The notes: generated by a model not told the origin, from the sequence alone. A stretch of DNA of 51,732 nucleotides from Aureispira sp. CCB-QB1 (GCF_000724545.1 NZ_JHBV01000012.1:1-51732); one strand, 5' to 3'; shown: positions 27,332 to 36,650, counted from the stretch's first letter. Numbers and translations are program-made.

Positions 27332-30300
27332 CTAATCTTCGTCTTCTTCATCCTTTTTGCGACGTTTATCAGATAAATAATCATCTAAATCTCTTTCTTT
27401 TTCCTCTGTCATTACAAAGTCTCCGTCAATAATCATCGAACTAATAGATGCTTTTTCTGGAACTTGGAATGTTTCATCATCCAAGAAGTAAATAGGATTC
27501 GATTCAAAAGGAATCAAAATAGACCAAGGTTTCGTTGCTTTTATCAATGGAGAATTGGTTGCATGAATTGCCGTATCATCTACATCAAACCCTACACCAT
27601 CCTCTGGGAAAACTTGTACCGCAGAAAATTTAGTTACAAAATCTACATAATCACATTTCTCAATAAAGCTCAGGACAACATCTTTTACCAATGTACCGCC
27701 CAAATTTAATTCTTGAGAACCACCCAACATCCAAGGGCATAAGAATTCAATAATATCTTGATTGAGTTTCTTCAAGTAAGTACCATTATTCTTACCTTTC
27801 TCAAAACGAACTCCTGCCGTAATTTTGACTCGCTCGTAAATTGGATTACGAACTTGGATTGTTACAAAAGGAGAAGACAATTGTTCCAAATACTCCTTGA
27901 TGGCATTCAATACTGTAAAGTTAACCATTGGTAAATGATAACTTCTTGAATTTTTATCAATTTTAGGGACTACTACTAAAATAACCGTTCCTGGATCGAC
28001 AAAATTTTCATTTCCTACGTGAGTCACACATTTCACCTGATGAATGTTGGGGAATTTTTCCAACACCAATCGTTCATAATCCCAAGCCGATACCGCCCTG
28101 TTTTTATGGCGCAAACGCTCGCTTGTTCTTCTATAAAAATCATACTTAGTTTCTCCTGGGCGACCGCCAAAAGAAGGGAACGGTTGATTGACTCCTCTCA
28201 CTTGTGCAATAGACGATGCCAATTTTTTAATCGTATACCCTGGCAATGGTTCTACCAAATGCGTAGCACTATGACCGTTATCTTGCCACACCACCCGAAC
28301 TGCTTGTGTAGCAACTTTCAAACATCTAGGCAACAAACTTGGCTCGCCTTTCACAGTTACTCTTAACCAATGCAAGCCACTCTCCAAAATAGAATTTTTA
28401 TCTGTCAAATCACGTGGAATTTCTAAATTGATAATTCCAGAATTGTTAAACCCATTTGTCGTATCAGACAGAATCATATTCTGAGAAAAATCCTTCCACT
28501 CATCTTCAGATAAATAGCTCCAAACCACCTCTGGTTTAGCAAACTTGGCCGCTTCATCAGAGAACAAGTTAATATTTTCTTTTAATTCAAAATATAAGGT
28601 CAAATTATTGGGTGGCACTAAGCCCTTAACACCTAAATACAAATAAGCGTTATCATCATAATTAGGCATTAACAGTCGGTTCGACGAACGCCCTTTTCCA
28701 AACGTTTGAATAATTCCAAATGGGTGGATGTGATAAATCTGCTCTTTGGTCTCTTCTCCTTTCGTTAGGGTTCCCATAGACAATACGTTAATCTCTGTCG
28801 TCGCAGAATAATCAATGGTAATTGATTTCATCATTGGAGCAACAGGCTGTAGTGGCAATGGTTTTTCAGGTCCTTTTCGTTTAGGATCGGTATTGTATTT
28901 GACGCGCTTAGCGTATATTTTAGCATATTCTCTATGAGCAAAAGCCACCTTTGGACCAAAAATTTCTAATTTAAAGTATCCTGCTCTAGCCTCGTGATCG
29001 TAGTTAGGACGCATCTCTAGTTCCTCATCAGGTTTGATGTTCAGAGCATCCACATCTATATCACAAATAGTTCGCTTGTGGTGAATCGCTTGTGGGTTAT
29101 CTTCTTCCGCCTCAAACATTTTAAACGTCAACGGCACCTCCTCCTCAACAGGATGGAACACACCATCCGACAAAGCAGTTAACTTCAACTCAAACTGGTC
29201 GTTCTTAATTCCTAATCCATAATCTTTATAATGCCCTCTGAAACCTTTTTTATCATCAGGCAAAGCATGCCATTCTATATTGAACTGTAAATCTGTAATT
29301 TCTTTTTTGAAAATCTCTTCTTTTCCAATCATCAAATAAGAACCTACTTGAGGAATTGGACCAAAAGGTTGGAAAGGCACATTAGGGTAAATTGTCCCTA
29401 CATCGCTAGACAAAGACAAACCTTTTATTTCTTTTACATCTATATCCAAGCCAATTCGTTGAACCTCTAACTCTTTTAAGAATGAGTAGGAAAAGAATGA
29501 ACCTTCATTTCTGTGCAATATACGAATAACAGGGTCTTTAGTTTGATAACCGTCACCATGCACTTCAGCATCATATTTCACAACGCTAGGGGCATTGGCT
29601 GTTAGTGTAGCAACGATGGTAATTTCAGGGCTTCCCCATTCATTTGGAGGCAAAATTTCGCAAGTATATGCTTGCTCCCACCCCTCTTGAGTCGTAAAGA
29701 ATACTTCCAAACTATTTTTAAATATTTTAGAAAAAGCATCTTCACGTGAAATATCTTGATTGATACTAATATCTTTTATCAACAAATTGAGTGTGTACAT
29801 CGTACTTTGCACAAACTTAAAGTTCATCGTTACAATTCGATGTCCTTCATCCATTTCCAAAATAGGAGACGACATCGCCCATCCTATATCTGCAAATTTC
29901 ATTTGTTGTTCATCCTTAGGCAACTCTAAGATTTCGTGCCCAAATGTTGGCCAGTTTTCTTCATCATTGACAAAACGCCCTCCTTCACCATCTTTGGAAT
30001 TAGCTATATTGGCTGAATATAAATTTGTGATAACTCGGTAGGAACTTCCAATGCCAATTTTAGGGTTTTTACTCACAAACAAGGTATGAATCGACTCAAC
30101 TTTAGCTTGATTGAGTGTTAGGTCATCCTCTGTAGCATAAAAATGCTCTACACCATGTTCGTCTTTCCCCGCAGTCAACAACGTCCCTTTTTCCAAGAGA
30201 TGGGTATCAATATGTGTTGCCACATTAAAATAAACATTGGCACGGTCTGGAGCCAAACCTTGCTGACGTTGTTTTAGTACGTTATAATAATAAAAGTCTA

Positions 30301-31150
30301 AATGCTTTTCTGTGAGCGTATTAACTTGATACTGTAATTTCTTAAACATCTTTGCAAAAGAAATAAACAGCGCAATATCTGGACGATGGTTGGCTTTGCC
30401 CGTTAGCGATTCCATCAAATATTTAGGTGCAATTTGCAAGATATAAGAAGTCACACTGTAGAAGGTACGGAATTGTATCCGTATTTTTTTAGTATAACTT
30501 TTAATCTTATCAGCCGACTCTCTACCTTTAATCAAGATATTTCTAGCCCCAATTTGTTCGTGTTTTTTGAACCAATTGCTATGAAAATGCTTACGAATTT
30601 CTGCGGCACTAAACGGTCCTGTTGGATTAAATCCTAAATCTTCTTGGTACACCAACAAATCCATTAAATTTTGTGCTAACTGCTGTTTAATGGCATTTTC
30701 TAATTCATTTTCTAGCTCTGAAGAATGCATCATATTCAAGCGATCCATGTTCAGCGCATGCATATACCAATCATTGATTTGCTTTGCCAAATCCAAAATC
30801 TGTTGCATCAATCCCTCCAAAGCTTCCAACTTTTCTTCTGCTCTTGGAGCATTGTCTAAGATATGGATCAAGCGATTGTGCTCTTTCTCAATCTTATGCA
30901 AATCCGTAGAAACAATAGTAGACAAAAAGATGGTTTCATCTTTTTCAAAGAACCGACTCCAACTGCCATCTCTAGTGTTCTCCAAATTATAGTACTGAAC
31001 GATCTCTGCAAATTTAGCCGCAAAAGCCAAAATATCACTGATTGAACGTTCATCTACTTGAACAGAATCGGGCAACAAAGCTTTTAGAACGCGTTCATCT
31101 TGCGAAACGCCGTTCCAATGTAATATATGGGTATTATTATTTTGACTCAT
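27332..31150 (-). CDS. Baseplate J-like wedge protein (Afp11/12 type)
   Basis: 1272 residues. The C-terminal third has baseplate J/gp6 hallmarks: SFGGRPGETKYDFYRRTSER, LRHKNRAVSAWDYERLVLEK and YERVKITAGVRFEKGKN, followed by an acidic/basic tail (KDEEDED). The N-terminal ~330 residues are long helices, and a ~550-residue beta-rich part lies between. It would form the wedges around the VgrG hub that open on firing. Classic eCIS loci carry two separate wedge proteins (Afp11 and Afp12); only this large one is seen here, so it may combine roles or its partner may lie elsewhere. The next gene upstream is gp25, 77 nt away. Confidence 0.82.
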   Translation of the reverse strand: MSQNNNTHILHWNGVSQDERVLKALLPDSVQVDERSISDILAFAAKFAEIVQYYNLENTRDGSWSRFFEKDETIFLSTIVSTDLHKIEKEHNRLIHILDNAPRAEEKLEALEGLMQQILDLAKQINDWYMHALNMDRLNMMHSSELENELENAIKQQLAQNLMDLLVYQEDLGFNPTGPFSAAEIRKHFHSNWFKKHEQIGARNILIKGRESADKIKSYTKKIRIQFRTFYSVTSYILQIAPKYLMESLTGKANHRPDIALFISFAKMFKKLQYQVNTLTEKHLDFYYYNVLKQRQQGLAPDRANVYFNVATHIDTHLLEKGTLLTAGKDEHGVEHFYATEDDLTLNQAKVESIHTLFVSKNPKIGIGSSYRVITNLYSANIANSKDGEGGRFVNDEENWPTFGHEILELPKDEQQMKFADIGWAMSSPILEMDEGHRIVTMNFKFVQSTMYTLNLLIKDISINQDISREDAFSKIFKNSLEVFFTTQEGWEQAYTCEILPPNEWGSPEITIVATLTANAPSVVKYDAEVHGDGYQTKDPVIRILHRNEGSFFSYSFLKELEVQRIGLDIDVKEIKGLSLSSDVGTIYPNVPFQPFGPIPQVGSYLMIGKEEIFKKEITDLQFNIEWHALPDDKKGFRGHYKDYGLGIKNDQFELKLTALSDGVFHPVEEEVPLTFKMFEAEEDNPQAIHHKRTICDIDVDALNIKPDEELEMRPNYDHEARAGYFKLEIFGPKVAFAHREYAKIYAKRVKYNTDPKRKGPEKPLPLQPVAPMMKSITIDYSATTEINVLSMGTLTKGEETKEQIYHIHPFGIIQTFGKGRSSNRLLMPNYDDNAYLYLGVKGLVPPNNLTLYFELKENINLFSDEAAKFAKPEVVWSYLSEDEWKDFSQNMILSDTTNGFNNSGIINLEIPRDLTDKNSILESGLHWLRVTVKGEPSLLPRCLKVATQAVRVVWQDNGHSATHLVEPLPGYTIKKLASSIAQVRGVNQPFPSFGGRPGETKYDFYRRTSERLRHKNRAVSAWDYERLVLEKFPNIHQVKCVTHVGNENFVDPGTVILVVVPKIDKNSRSYHLPMVNFTVLNAIKEYLEQLSSPFVTIQVRNPIYERVKITAGVRFEKGKNNGTYLKKLNQDIIEFLCPWMLGGSQELNLGGTLVKDVVLSFIEKCDYVDFVTKFSAVQVFPEDGVGFDVDDTAIHATNSPLIKATKPWSILIPFESNPIYFLDDETFQVPEKASISSMIIDGDFVMTEEKERDLDDYLSDKRRKKDEEDED

Positions 31151-31227
31151 AATATGTGGTTGTGGGATACTTTTTTTGGTTCATAGCTAGGTCCTTGCTT
31201 GGTATATCTGCAAGTACATACATCTTT

Positions 31228-31638
31228 TTAGATATCTGTTCCCTCTGTCAAGTAGAACGGATACACCATATTCTTACGGGAGTTGGTGCCTTTGATATCG
31301 TAGACAATATTAATTTCCAATTTCCCTTCTAATTGATGCGTATCGTCAATTTCAATTGCGACCAAGTTCACCCTTGGTTCATAAAATAAAATCGCGGTAG
31401 AAATCAAATCTTCTATTCTTGTTTTGGTAGAGGTAGTTACCGAAGAGAAGACCATGCTCTGTAGATTACAGCCATACCCAGGATTCATCACACGTTCCCC
31501 TGGAGTTGTAGACAATAAAATATAGATAGATTCTGCTATATCTCTATCATTATGAGAAAGTTCTAAACCCTCTGTACTATCCAAAAATCGAGGAGGAAAA
31601 CTCCATCCAGAACCTAAAAAAGATTTATTTTCTGCCAT
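31228..31638 (-). CDS. gp25-like baseplate protein (Afp9/TssE type)
   Basis: 136 residues, the normal length for gp25/GPW family. It shows the family core LLSTTPGERVMNPGYGCNL followed by SMVFSSVTTSTKTRIEDLI and ILFYEPRVNLVAIEIDDTH. This wedge component links the baseplate to the first sheath ring. It sits directly upstream of the baseplate J-like gene, as in other contractile systems. The lysozyme name attached to the family is historical. Confidence 0.93.
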   Translation of the reverse strand: MAENKSFLGSGWSFPPRFLDSTEGLELSHNDRDIAESIYILLSTTPGERVMNPGYGCNLQSMVFSSVTTSTKTRIEDLISTAILFYEPRVNLVAIEIDDTHQLEGKLEINIVYDIKGTNSRKNMVYPFYLTEGTDI

Positions 31639-31827
31639 TTTTATTTTTTATTTCGTTAGCAATCTGCTATAACCATGAGGAAATAAACAGGTTACTATTA
31701 TTTTTATCTTTACTTAATATCCTTTCTATACTTTCTTATCTAGATATTGTCGTAAGGAGTATATTTTTTTATAAAAGGAACTTATAAACCAAAACAAAAG
31801 CCCCTTTAGAGCTCATTTCGTTATCTA

Positions 31828-32775
31828 TTATGCTTCCCCTGTTTTAAACGGAAAAGCCTTAAAGTGTTGCTTGGCTCGTTTTTCTCCAATCAACTCCACC
31901 ATTTGCTCGTATTCTGACTGCTCGTCAAGCGGTCTAACTTCCATATCCTCATAATTATCCAAATACTCTTGATTTAATAAATGAATAGAAGGAAAAACCA
32001 TTTTAGATTCAGGCTTCAAATCCCAATCAATCAAGTTATTGTACTCCGCTACCGCCGAACAAATTTTGCTATCATAACGCCCATAGATGCGTTCACAATG
32101 CATGGTCATCTTATCGCCATGACTAATATCTACATGGTGCGTAATATCGGGAGAATTTCCCATAGGACGAGCTTCTGGTGCAATTTCAGACTTTAATTTT
32201 AGGTTAATTTCTGCTTTAACAGGTTCTCCTTTCAAGGAAAAAAGAACAATCTTAACCGTACAACTTTCTAATGTTCCCTTAAAAACCGCTGGTTTTTTCT
32301 CCTTATTGTCGTTTCCCGTATCTGGGAAAATATTTCCCCAAACCAATTTTAAATAAGGTGGTCCATGCACTTCTGGTTCGTATCCATACACCGTATTTTG
32401 CAACAAATCCAAGTGCTTTCGAATAGAAGGTGTTTTTTTATCATCTAAAAAAAATTGCTCCTTCATCGAGTCTTTAACAGGTACAATTCCCGTTGCATCG
32501 GCATAGAACTTAAAGTCCATTACCATTTTTTGATACCCTGAGAATACAGCTGGAGGACCTCCTGATGAGCCTGGGGTAGCTAACAAACTATTATTTTTCC
32601 CTTTTTTATTATTACTACCTTCTGGGTCTTCAATCCCAAAACTATACTCTACATTTTCTGGATTCATTTGCACCTCAAAAGAATTTACTTTCTCATCCGT
32701 ACAAGTTAATTTTTTATGTGAGGTAATGGTTAAACGAGAAATCCCATCGTCACTACCAGAAAAAAAACTGCCCAT
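31828..32775 (-). CDS. CIS-tube/LysM adaptor protein (Afp7-like)
   Basis: 315 residues from the ATG at 32775 (MGSFFSGSDDGIS). A longer frame begins with GTG at 32838, but that is only 12 nt from a terminator hairpin, leaving no room for a promoter. The N-terminal domain (about 10-215) fits the CIS_tube family (NSFEVQMNPENVEYSFG; GTLESCTVKIVLFSLKGEPV; KAEINLKLKSE). The C-terminal part looks like a divergent LysM module (ISHGDKMTMHCERIYGRYD; YNNLIDWDLKPESKMVFPS). In Afp/PVC particles the equivalent protein connects tube and spike in the baseplate. A 189-nt gap separates it from gp25. Confidence 0.75.
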   Translation of the reverse strand: MGSFFSGSDDGISRLTITSHKKLTCTDEKVNSFEVQMNPENVEYSFGIEDPEGSNNKKGKNNSLLATPGSSGGPPAVFSGYQKMVMDFKFYADATGIVPVKDSMKEQFFLDDKKTPSIRKHLDLLQNTVYGYEPEVHGPPYLKLVWGNIFPDTGNDNKEKKPAVFKGTLESCTVKIVLFSLKGEPVKAEINLKLKSEIAPEARPMGNSPDITHHVDISHGDKMTMHCERIYGRYDSKICSAVAEYNNLIDWDLKPESKMVFPSIHLLNQEYLDNYEDMEVRPLDEQSEYEQMVELIGEKRAKQHFKAFPFKTGEA

Positions 32776-32850
32776 ATTGCCTTTAAATTTGAGTTCATAT
32801 AAATAATAACAGAATTTATTTGCATCCAAACTCTGCACTTATAAAAATAA

Positions 32851-32880
32851 AAAAACCCTTTGGCATTTCCAAAGGGTTTT
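32851..32880 (-). terminator. Terminator between the small-paralogue cassette and the adaptor gene
   Basis: CCCTTTGG (32856-32863) pairs perfectly with CCAAAGGG (32869-32876) around a 5-nt loop, with A5 on the left and T4 on the right, so it can work in both directions. It lies 24 nt after the stop of the small gene ending at 32904. Confidence 0.8.
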
Positions 32881-32903
32881 CATTATTAATCTTTTATTTT
32901 TAT

Positions 32904-33209
32904 TTATAATGGATTTGTCGGTAAATTATACGCTGCTGCTGCTGCTGCTGTTCCATCTTCTGCCGTACCAAAATAAAACTTAGATCGCCCTGTTTCTGTA
33001 TCCCATGCTAGTATATGCCAAAAAATTTCATTATTTTGTTCTACTGTAGTTGAAAGTTGCATCATATACTTCCCAGTACTACCATAAGTAGTCTTTGGTT
33101 CATAATTAGCCTGAGCGGGGCTAGCCGAGCGAATTAAAAAAGCAAAGGCAAAAATAATCGCTGCTGTACCAAACAAACTGGCACATATGCGTTGTGTTAT
33201 CTTATCCAT
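32904..33209 (-). CDS. Small exported protein, tandem paralogue 3
   Basis: 101 residues. An N-terminal hydrophobic segment (about 10-28, SLFGTAAIIFAFAFLIRSA) ends in SPAQA-NYEP, a likely signal peptidase I site. The mature ~65 residues contain TGKYMMQLSTT, WHILAWDTETGRSKFYFG, then an in-frame (GCT)6 tract coding six alanines (32932-32949). Two close relatives precede it. The shared motif is TYG-TGKYMM...W-IL-WDTETG-SKFY. I do not recognise the family. It is the last gene before a terminator and lies in the cassette between the PAAR and adaptor genes. Confidence 0.7.
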   Translation of the reverse strand: MDKITQRICASLFGTAAIIFAFAFLIRSASPAQANYEPKTTYGSTGKYMMQLSTTVEQNNEIFWHILAWDTETGRSKFYFGTAEDGTAAAAAAYNLPTNPL

Positions 33210-33306
33210 GATGTATTTTTTTTAGATTTTAATGAAATGTTATTTAAGAACGACTAATATATGACAAATTGTATACCAATCCATTTTTTTTATTATGTCT
33301 TTTCTT

Positions 33307-33335
33307 GACAAACAACTTAAATCAAGTTGTTTGTC
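33307..33335. repeat. Perfect 12-bp hairpin between paralogues 2 and 3
   Basis: GACAAACAACTT (33307-33318) and AAGTTGTTTGTC (33324-33335) pair perfectly around the loop AAATC. No T-tract follows on either strand. It may be an mRNA processing or attenuation structure that tunes relative expression of the two genes. Confidence 0.55.
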
Positions 33336-33364
33336 GATTGTACATCTACATTATGTGGTATAAA

Positions 33365-33652
33365 CTATAAAGGTCTTGTTGGTAATTGGTATTCACTACT
33401 ACCTGGTCTCATAGATGATTCACTACTCACAAAGTAAAACTTTGAATTACCTGTTTCTGTATCCCATACTAAGATGTACCAATAAGGATCTCCATTATAT
33501 ACCATAGACTGTAAACTCATCATATACTTCCCAGTTCCATAGGTAGTTTGTGGTTCATGATTCGCTTGAACAGGACTAAAAGATCGAATTAAGAAAGCAA
33601 AAGCGAAAATAATCGCTGCTATGCCCAAAAGGCGTTGTGTTAGTTTATCCAT
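33365..33652 (-). CDS. Small exported protein, tandem paralogue 2
   Basis: 95 residues from the ATG at 33652, chosen because MDKLTQR matches MDKITQR of paralogue 3 and the upstream bases of the two genes are nearly identical; a longer open frame to 33748 would run into paralogue 1. Layout: hydrophobic segment (GIAAIIFAFAFLIRSF), cleavage-like SPVQA-NHEP, then TTYGTGKYMMSLQSM and WYILVWDTETGNSKFYF, ending LPTRPL. No cysteines. The function is unknown; small size, export signal and triplication suggest an envelope or secreted accessory protein. Confidence 0.7.
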   Translation of the reverse strand: MDKLTQRLLGIAAIIFAFAFLIRSFSPVQANHEPQTTYGTGKYMMSLQSMVYNGDPYWYILVWDTETGNSKFYFVSSESSMRPGSSEYQLPTRPL

Positions 33653-33704
33653 GATGTATTTCTTTTCAATTTTTACGTTCCAAAGATTTTCTGAATTTTT
33701 ATTA

Positions 33705-34019
33705 CTACAACGGGCTAGCAGGAATTTGATATTTCCCATTGGCAGCATTCATACCTTCGCCTTTGTTGCCATAATAAAACTTTGAACGACCTGTTTCTGT
33801 ATCCCATACTAAAATATACCAAGACATTTGCGTTTCTGACATCTCCGCCTGCAAACTCATCATATACTTCCCAGTTCCATAAGTAGTCTTTGGTTCATGA
33901 TTCGCTTGAACAGGGCTAGCCGAATATACCAATGCCGCCGCTCCAAACAATAGTAGCGCCACAGCAGAAAAAACCAAAGCAATTCCTTTGCATTGATCTA
34001 AAAATGTTGTCTCTTTCAT
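33705..34019 (-). CDS. Small exported protein, tandem paralogue 1
   Basis: 104 residues. The N-terminus differs from the other two (MKETTFLDQCKGIALVFSAV) but the cleavage region SPVQA-NHEPKTTYGTGKY and the core WYILVWDTETGRSKFYYGN are nearly identical to paralogue 2. DNA identity is also high across the central block (compare 33500-33560 with 33850-33910), so the duplication is fairly recent. It follows the ~756-residue unknown gene by 97 nt... in transcription order it comes after that gene? No: transcription runs from high to low coordinates, so the order is unknown protein, paralogue 1, 2, 3. Confidence 0.7.
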   Translation of the reverse strand: MKETTFLDQCKGIALVFSAVALLLFGAAALVYSASPVQANHEPKTTYGTGKYMMSLQAEMSETQMSWYILVWDTETGRSKFYYGNKGEGMNAANGKYQIPASPL

Positions 34020-34116
34020 TGTTAATTTTGTTTTAGTGTTTCAATAAAATTCAATATAAAAATTTAAAAGCAGAAGTCTAAAAAGTACATTTGCCTTCTG
34101 TCCTGAAATTTAACTC

Positions 34117-36387
34117 CTATTTTTTCCAATGCAAGGTTTTCCCTGTTGTCATTTGAAGTTGCGCAGGAATAGCCCCTTTCGCATCTGGAGAAGTAATCTG
34201 CCCTTCTAAGACATTAACATCAACTTCAATGGTTCCTTCTGAGGTAAAGTTAAAAGAATAAAGATGTCCTTTTACAACAAGGAAACTGGTATCGACTCCT
34301 CGCTCCTCTGTGATTTCTTGCGTGGTGCTAGTAGAACGATTATAGTTAGAAGAATTAAATGTTCCTTTTGTTTTTTCTGTTCCTTCTTCCTTTCCCCAAT
34401 CATAAGCATAATGCCCTGACACTTCTCCTTCCACCAAATAGCTAATAGGATTAAATTTCTTTAATACATTAGGAATCCACTTAGGAGCTTGGAGCGAACC
34501 TTCTACCCCCAAGGTATTATTCGTCACATCGATATCTACCTCGGTCTCTGAACTTTCAGAACCTAACTCGATTCCGTAACTGCTACCCGTTTCAGAACCT
34601 CTAGTCACCGAGCCTTTCGCTTTAGAAAGGAGAATTTTAAATTCAAAATCACAACTAATCCCTTCTTTTCCATGCTTTATTGGGCTTAAAGCATAAAAAT
34701 CTGTTGCTTGAAACTCCAAACCATTTTTATTCGCCACCGTCAAAGAAATATCCGTAGGCATTGCATAAGCACGTTCATTGAGTGACTCTATTTTTGTAAA
34801 AATAGTGCTATTAAGCACCGAGCCATCTTTTAGTTTAATGACCAAGTTTAAGGCTTCTCCCTTTGCTAATAAAGGTTTTATGCTAAGCTTAGGACGTTTG
34901 CTGTCCAAGAAAATTGCTTTGATAGAGTCTATTGGCGCATTACTGCGTAGTTGATTGCTAATATTCTCTATCTGCTGTTTTTCCTCAAAGCTCAAACTAT
35001 TAAATAAAGAACGTACCGAACCACCATTCATAGTCACTTGATACAAAGCACTTTGCCATGCTTCGCTGACATCCGTACGACTAGGAAATGGACTACCAAT
35101 CGCTTGAATAGATTGTTTTAATACAGGATAAAAGATACTCAATTCTTTGTTGGAAAATAATTTTTCGAACTTTTTTAATAGTTTATTGGCATCAAATTGC
35201 TGTGTTGGCGGCAAATGCAAGCTATCTAATGCCCCGCTGACTTCAGCAGCCCACTCTACATATTCTCCAATAAAGTTATAGGGACTTGTACCGTCTGAAG
35301 ACGTAATAATTGCCGTTTTTAAATCATCAAAAGAGGGCATCACCTGCGATTCTTGCCAACTGTTGTAAATATACTCTTCTGGTGTATGAATCGAAAGAAG
35401 GGATTTGGACATTGCATTGACAAAATCTTTCACTTGAGCATCTTCCTTCAGCTCTGCCATTATATTTACCCGCAGTTCTTTTGACAGCAATGGTTGTGTC
35501 TTTTGCCAATCGTTGCAAGCCTCTACCAAAGCCGTAAAAAAAGCAGCTTTGGACATATTGCAAATAGAATCTGTTTTGGTATCATGGCTAATAATGCTTG
35601 AACAGATTTTTTTCTGTTCTGCCTTCCAGGCTGCAAACGCTTTTCGAAATTCTTTCTTTTCTTGTTCTTCTTCTTTTTTATTTAATTCTTCCTCCTTACT
35701 TAACTCTTTATTCAAATTAAAAGCAACATCATCAATAGCATGAACCACACAAGTTTTTATACTGTGCTGCAACCCTCCAAAATCTCCTCGTAGATTAGAA
35801 GCAAAGATTGCTGCTAGATTCAATTCATCTGTTGAATTTTCTTGGTTGTATGTGGTTTGATAATTGCTATAATGCTTTAATAAATAGCTCTTATTATTAA
35901 ATTTATTGAGAATGGCACTAAGTACTTTTTGTGTGTTGTCTACGGTCGTGCAAGCCGAAATATTTCCCTGAAACAACTCCATAAATTTTTGCCCCAAAGG
36001 CGTATGCGGTTTTAATTTACCTAAGTTTGTTTTCAATTTTTCTGTATCAATACTATACGCTCCATTGTTGACCAATTGAGGGTCAAAAAGTTGAAAAGGA
36101 TCTTTAGATTGAAGCAATTGACTTAGAATTTCACTGGCAACTTTTAGAAACTCTTTCTTTCCTATATCATCAGGCTCTACTGTAAAAGAGTAATTGCTCA
36201 TTCCTTTGATTTCAGGTGTAATTGTTTTTAGGTAAGCTATATCTGCTTCATACTGTTTTAATTCCTGCTCAGAAAATACAGTCCTCAAATCTATATTATT
36301 GAGCTTACAGTGATTCTGAATCCGCTTTACTTGTTGTATTAGATGTGTTAAAGGTTCTTCTAATGCTTTGTTCTCTGTATCTTTCAT
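34117..36387 (-). CDS. Unknown large protein in the injection-system locus; candidate cargo or accessory factor
   Basis: 756 residues from the ATG at 36387 (MKDTENKALEEPL). An upstream ATG (36459) would add 24 residues rich in Phe/Ile coming from A/T runs; I think this is leader, but it could be a membrane anchor. The N-terminal ~520 residues are helical, with a charged coiled stretch (KELSKEEELNKKEEEQEKKE) near 250. The C-terminal ~220 residues are beta-rich and full of Ser, Thr, Glu and Gly (GSETGSSYGIELGSESSETE; FNSSNYNRSTSTTQEITEE), a composition seen in some pore-forming and surface proteins. No family is recognised. It starts a cassette with a terminator upstream (36651) and downstream (32851), lying where eCIS loci often carry cargo. 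Effector function is inference only. Confidence 0.7.
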   Translation of the reverse strand: MKDTENKALEEPLTHLIQQVKRIQNHCKLNNIDLRTVFSEQELKQYEADIAYLKTITPEIKGMSNYSFTVEPDDIGKKEFLKVASEILSQLLQSKDPFQLFDPQLVNNGAYSIDTEKLKTNLGKLKPHTPLGQKFMELFQGNISACTTVDNTQKVLSAILNKFNNKSYLLKHYSNYQTTYNQENSTDELNLAAIFASNLRGDFGGLQHSIKTCVVHAIDDVAFNLNKELSKEEELNKKEEEQEKKEFRKAFAAWKAEQKKICSSIISHDTKTDSICNMSKAAFFTALVEACNDWQKTQPLLSKELRVNIMAELKEDAQVKDFVNAMSKSLLSIHTPEEYIYNSWQESQVMPSFDDLKTAIITSSDGTSPYNFIGEYVEWAAEVSGALDSLHLPPTQQFDANKLLKKFEKLFSNKELSIFYPVLKQSIQAIGSPFPSRTDVSEAWQSALYQVTMNGGSVRSLFNSLSFEEKQQIENISNQLRSNAPIDSIKAIFLDSKRPKLSIKPLLAKGEALNLVIKLKDGSVLNSTIFTKIESLNERAYAMPTDISLTVANKNGLEFQATDFYALSPIKHGKEGISCDFEFKILLSKAKGSVTRGSETGSSYGIELGSESSETEVDIDVTNNTLGVEGSLQAPKWIPNVLKKFNPISYLVEGEVSGHYAYDWGKEEGTEKTKGTFNSSNYNRSTSTTQEITEERGVDTSFLVVKGHLYSFNFTSEGTIEVDVNVLEGQITSPDAKGAIPAQLQMTTGKTLHWKK

Positions 36388-36506
36388 GTTCTTAGAGTTA
36401 AAAAAAATTAAAAAAAAGGATATCACCAAGGCAATATTTCCATACAATACAGTAACCATTACGTTGATTTAATAGAGATGAAAAAATAAGCTTGTCGTTA
36501 AAGGCA

Positions 36507-36514
36507 CTAAGATA
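36507..36514 (-). promoter_or_regulatory. Predicted -7 element of the cassette
   Basis: On the minus strand TATCTTAG, identical to the element proposed before the second sigma operon (4658-4665). It lies about 120 nt upstream of the preferred start at 36387. Confidence 0.35.
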
Positions 36515-36590
36515 GAAAAAAAAACATTCAAAAAAAACAGCAAAAAACAGATATTAATAAATATATTTTATATTCATTTACAATTAGTTA

Positions 36591-36635
36591 CACTTCGATA
36601 CATTTCGATACATTTCGATACATTTCGATACATTT
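36591..36635. repeat. Tandem 10-bp repeat upstream of the cassette
   Basis: Units of the form CATTTCGATA: one variant (CACTTCGATA), three exact copies, then a half-matching CATTTGCGCT. The period equals one turn of B-DNA. It lies between the PAAR-gene terminator and the cassette promoter candidate, about 80-130 bp upstream of that -7 element. Confidence 0.85.
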
Positions 36636-36650
36636 GCGCTTTAGATCAAT

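Noticed and set aside
36388-36459. N-terminal membrane anchor on the large unknown cassette protein
   Set aside because: The extra residues come from A/T homopolymer runs typical of leader DNA; the ATG at 36387 gives a plausible soluble start. Not fully excluded.
36591-36635. CRISPR-like array
   Set aside because: Units are 10 bp and directly adjacent without spacers, and no cas gene is in the window.
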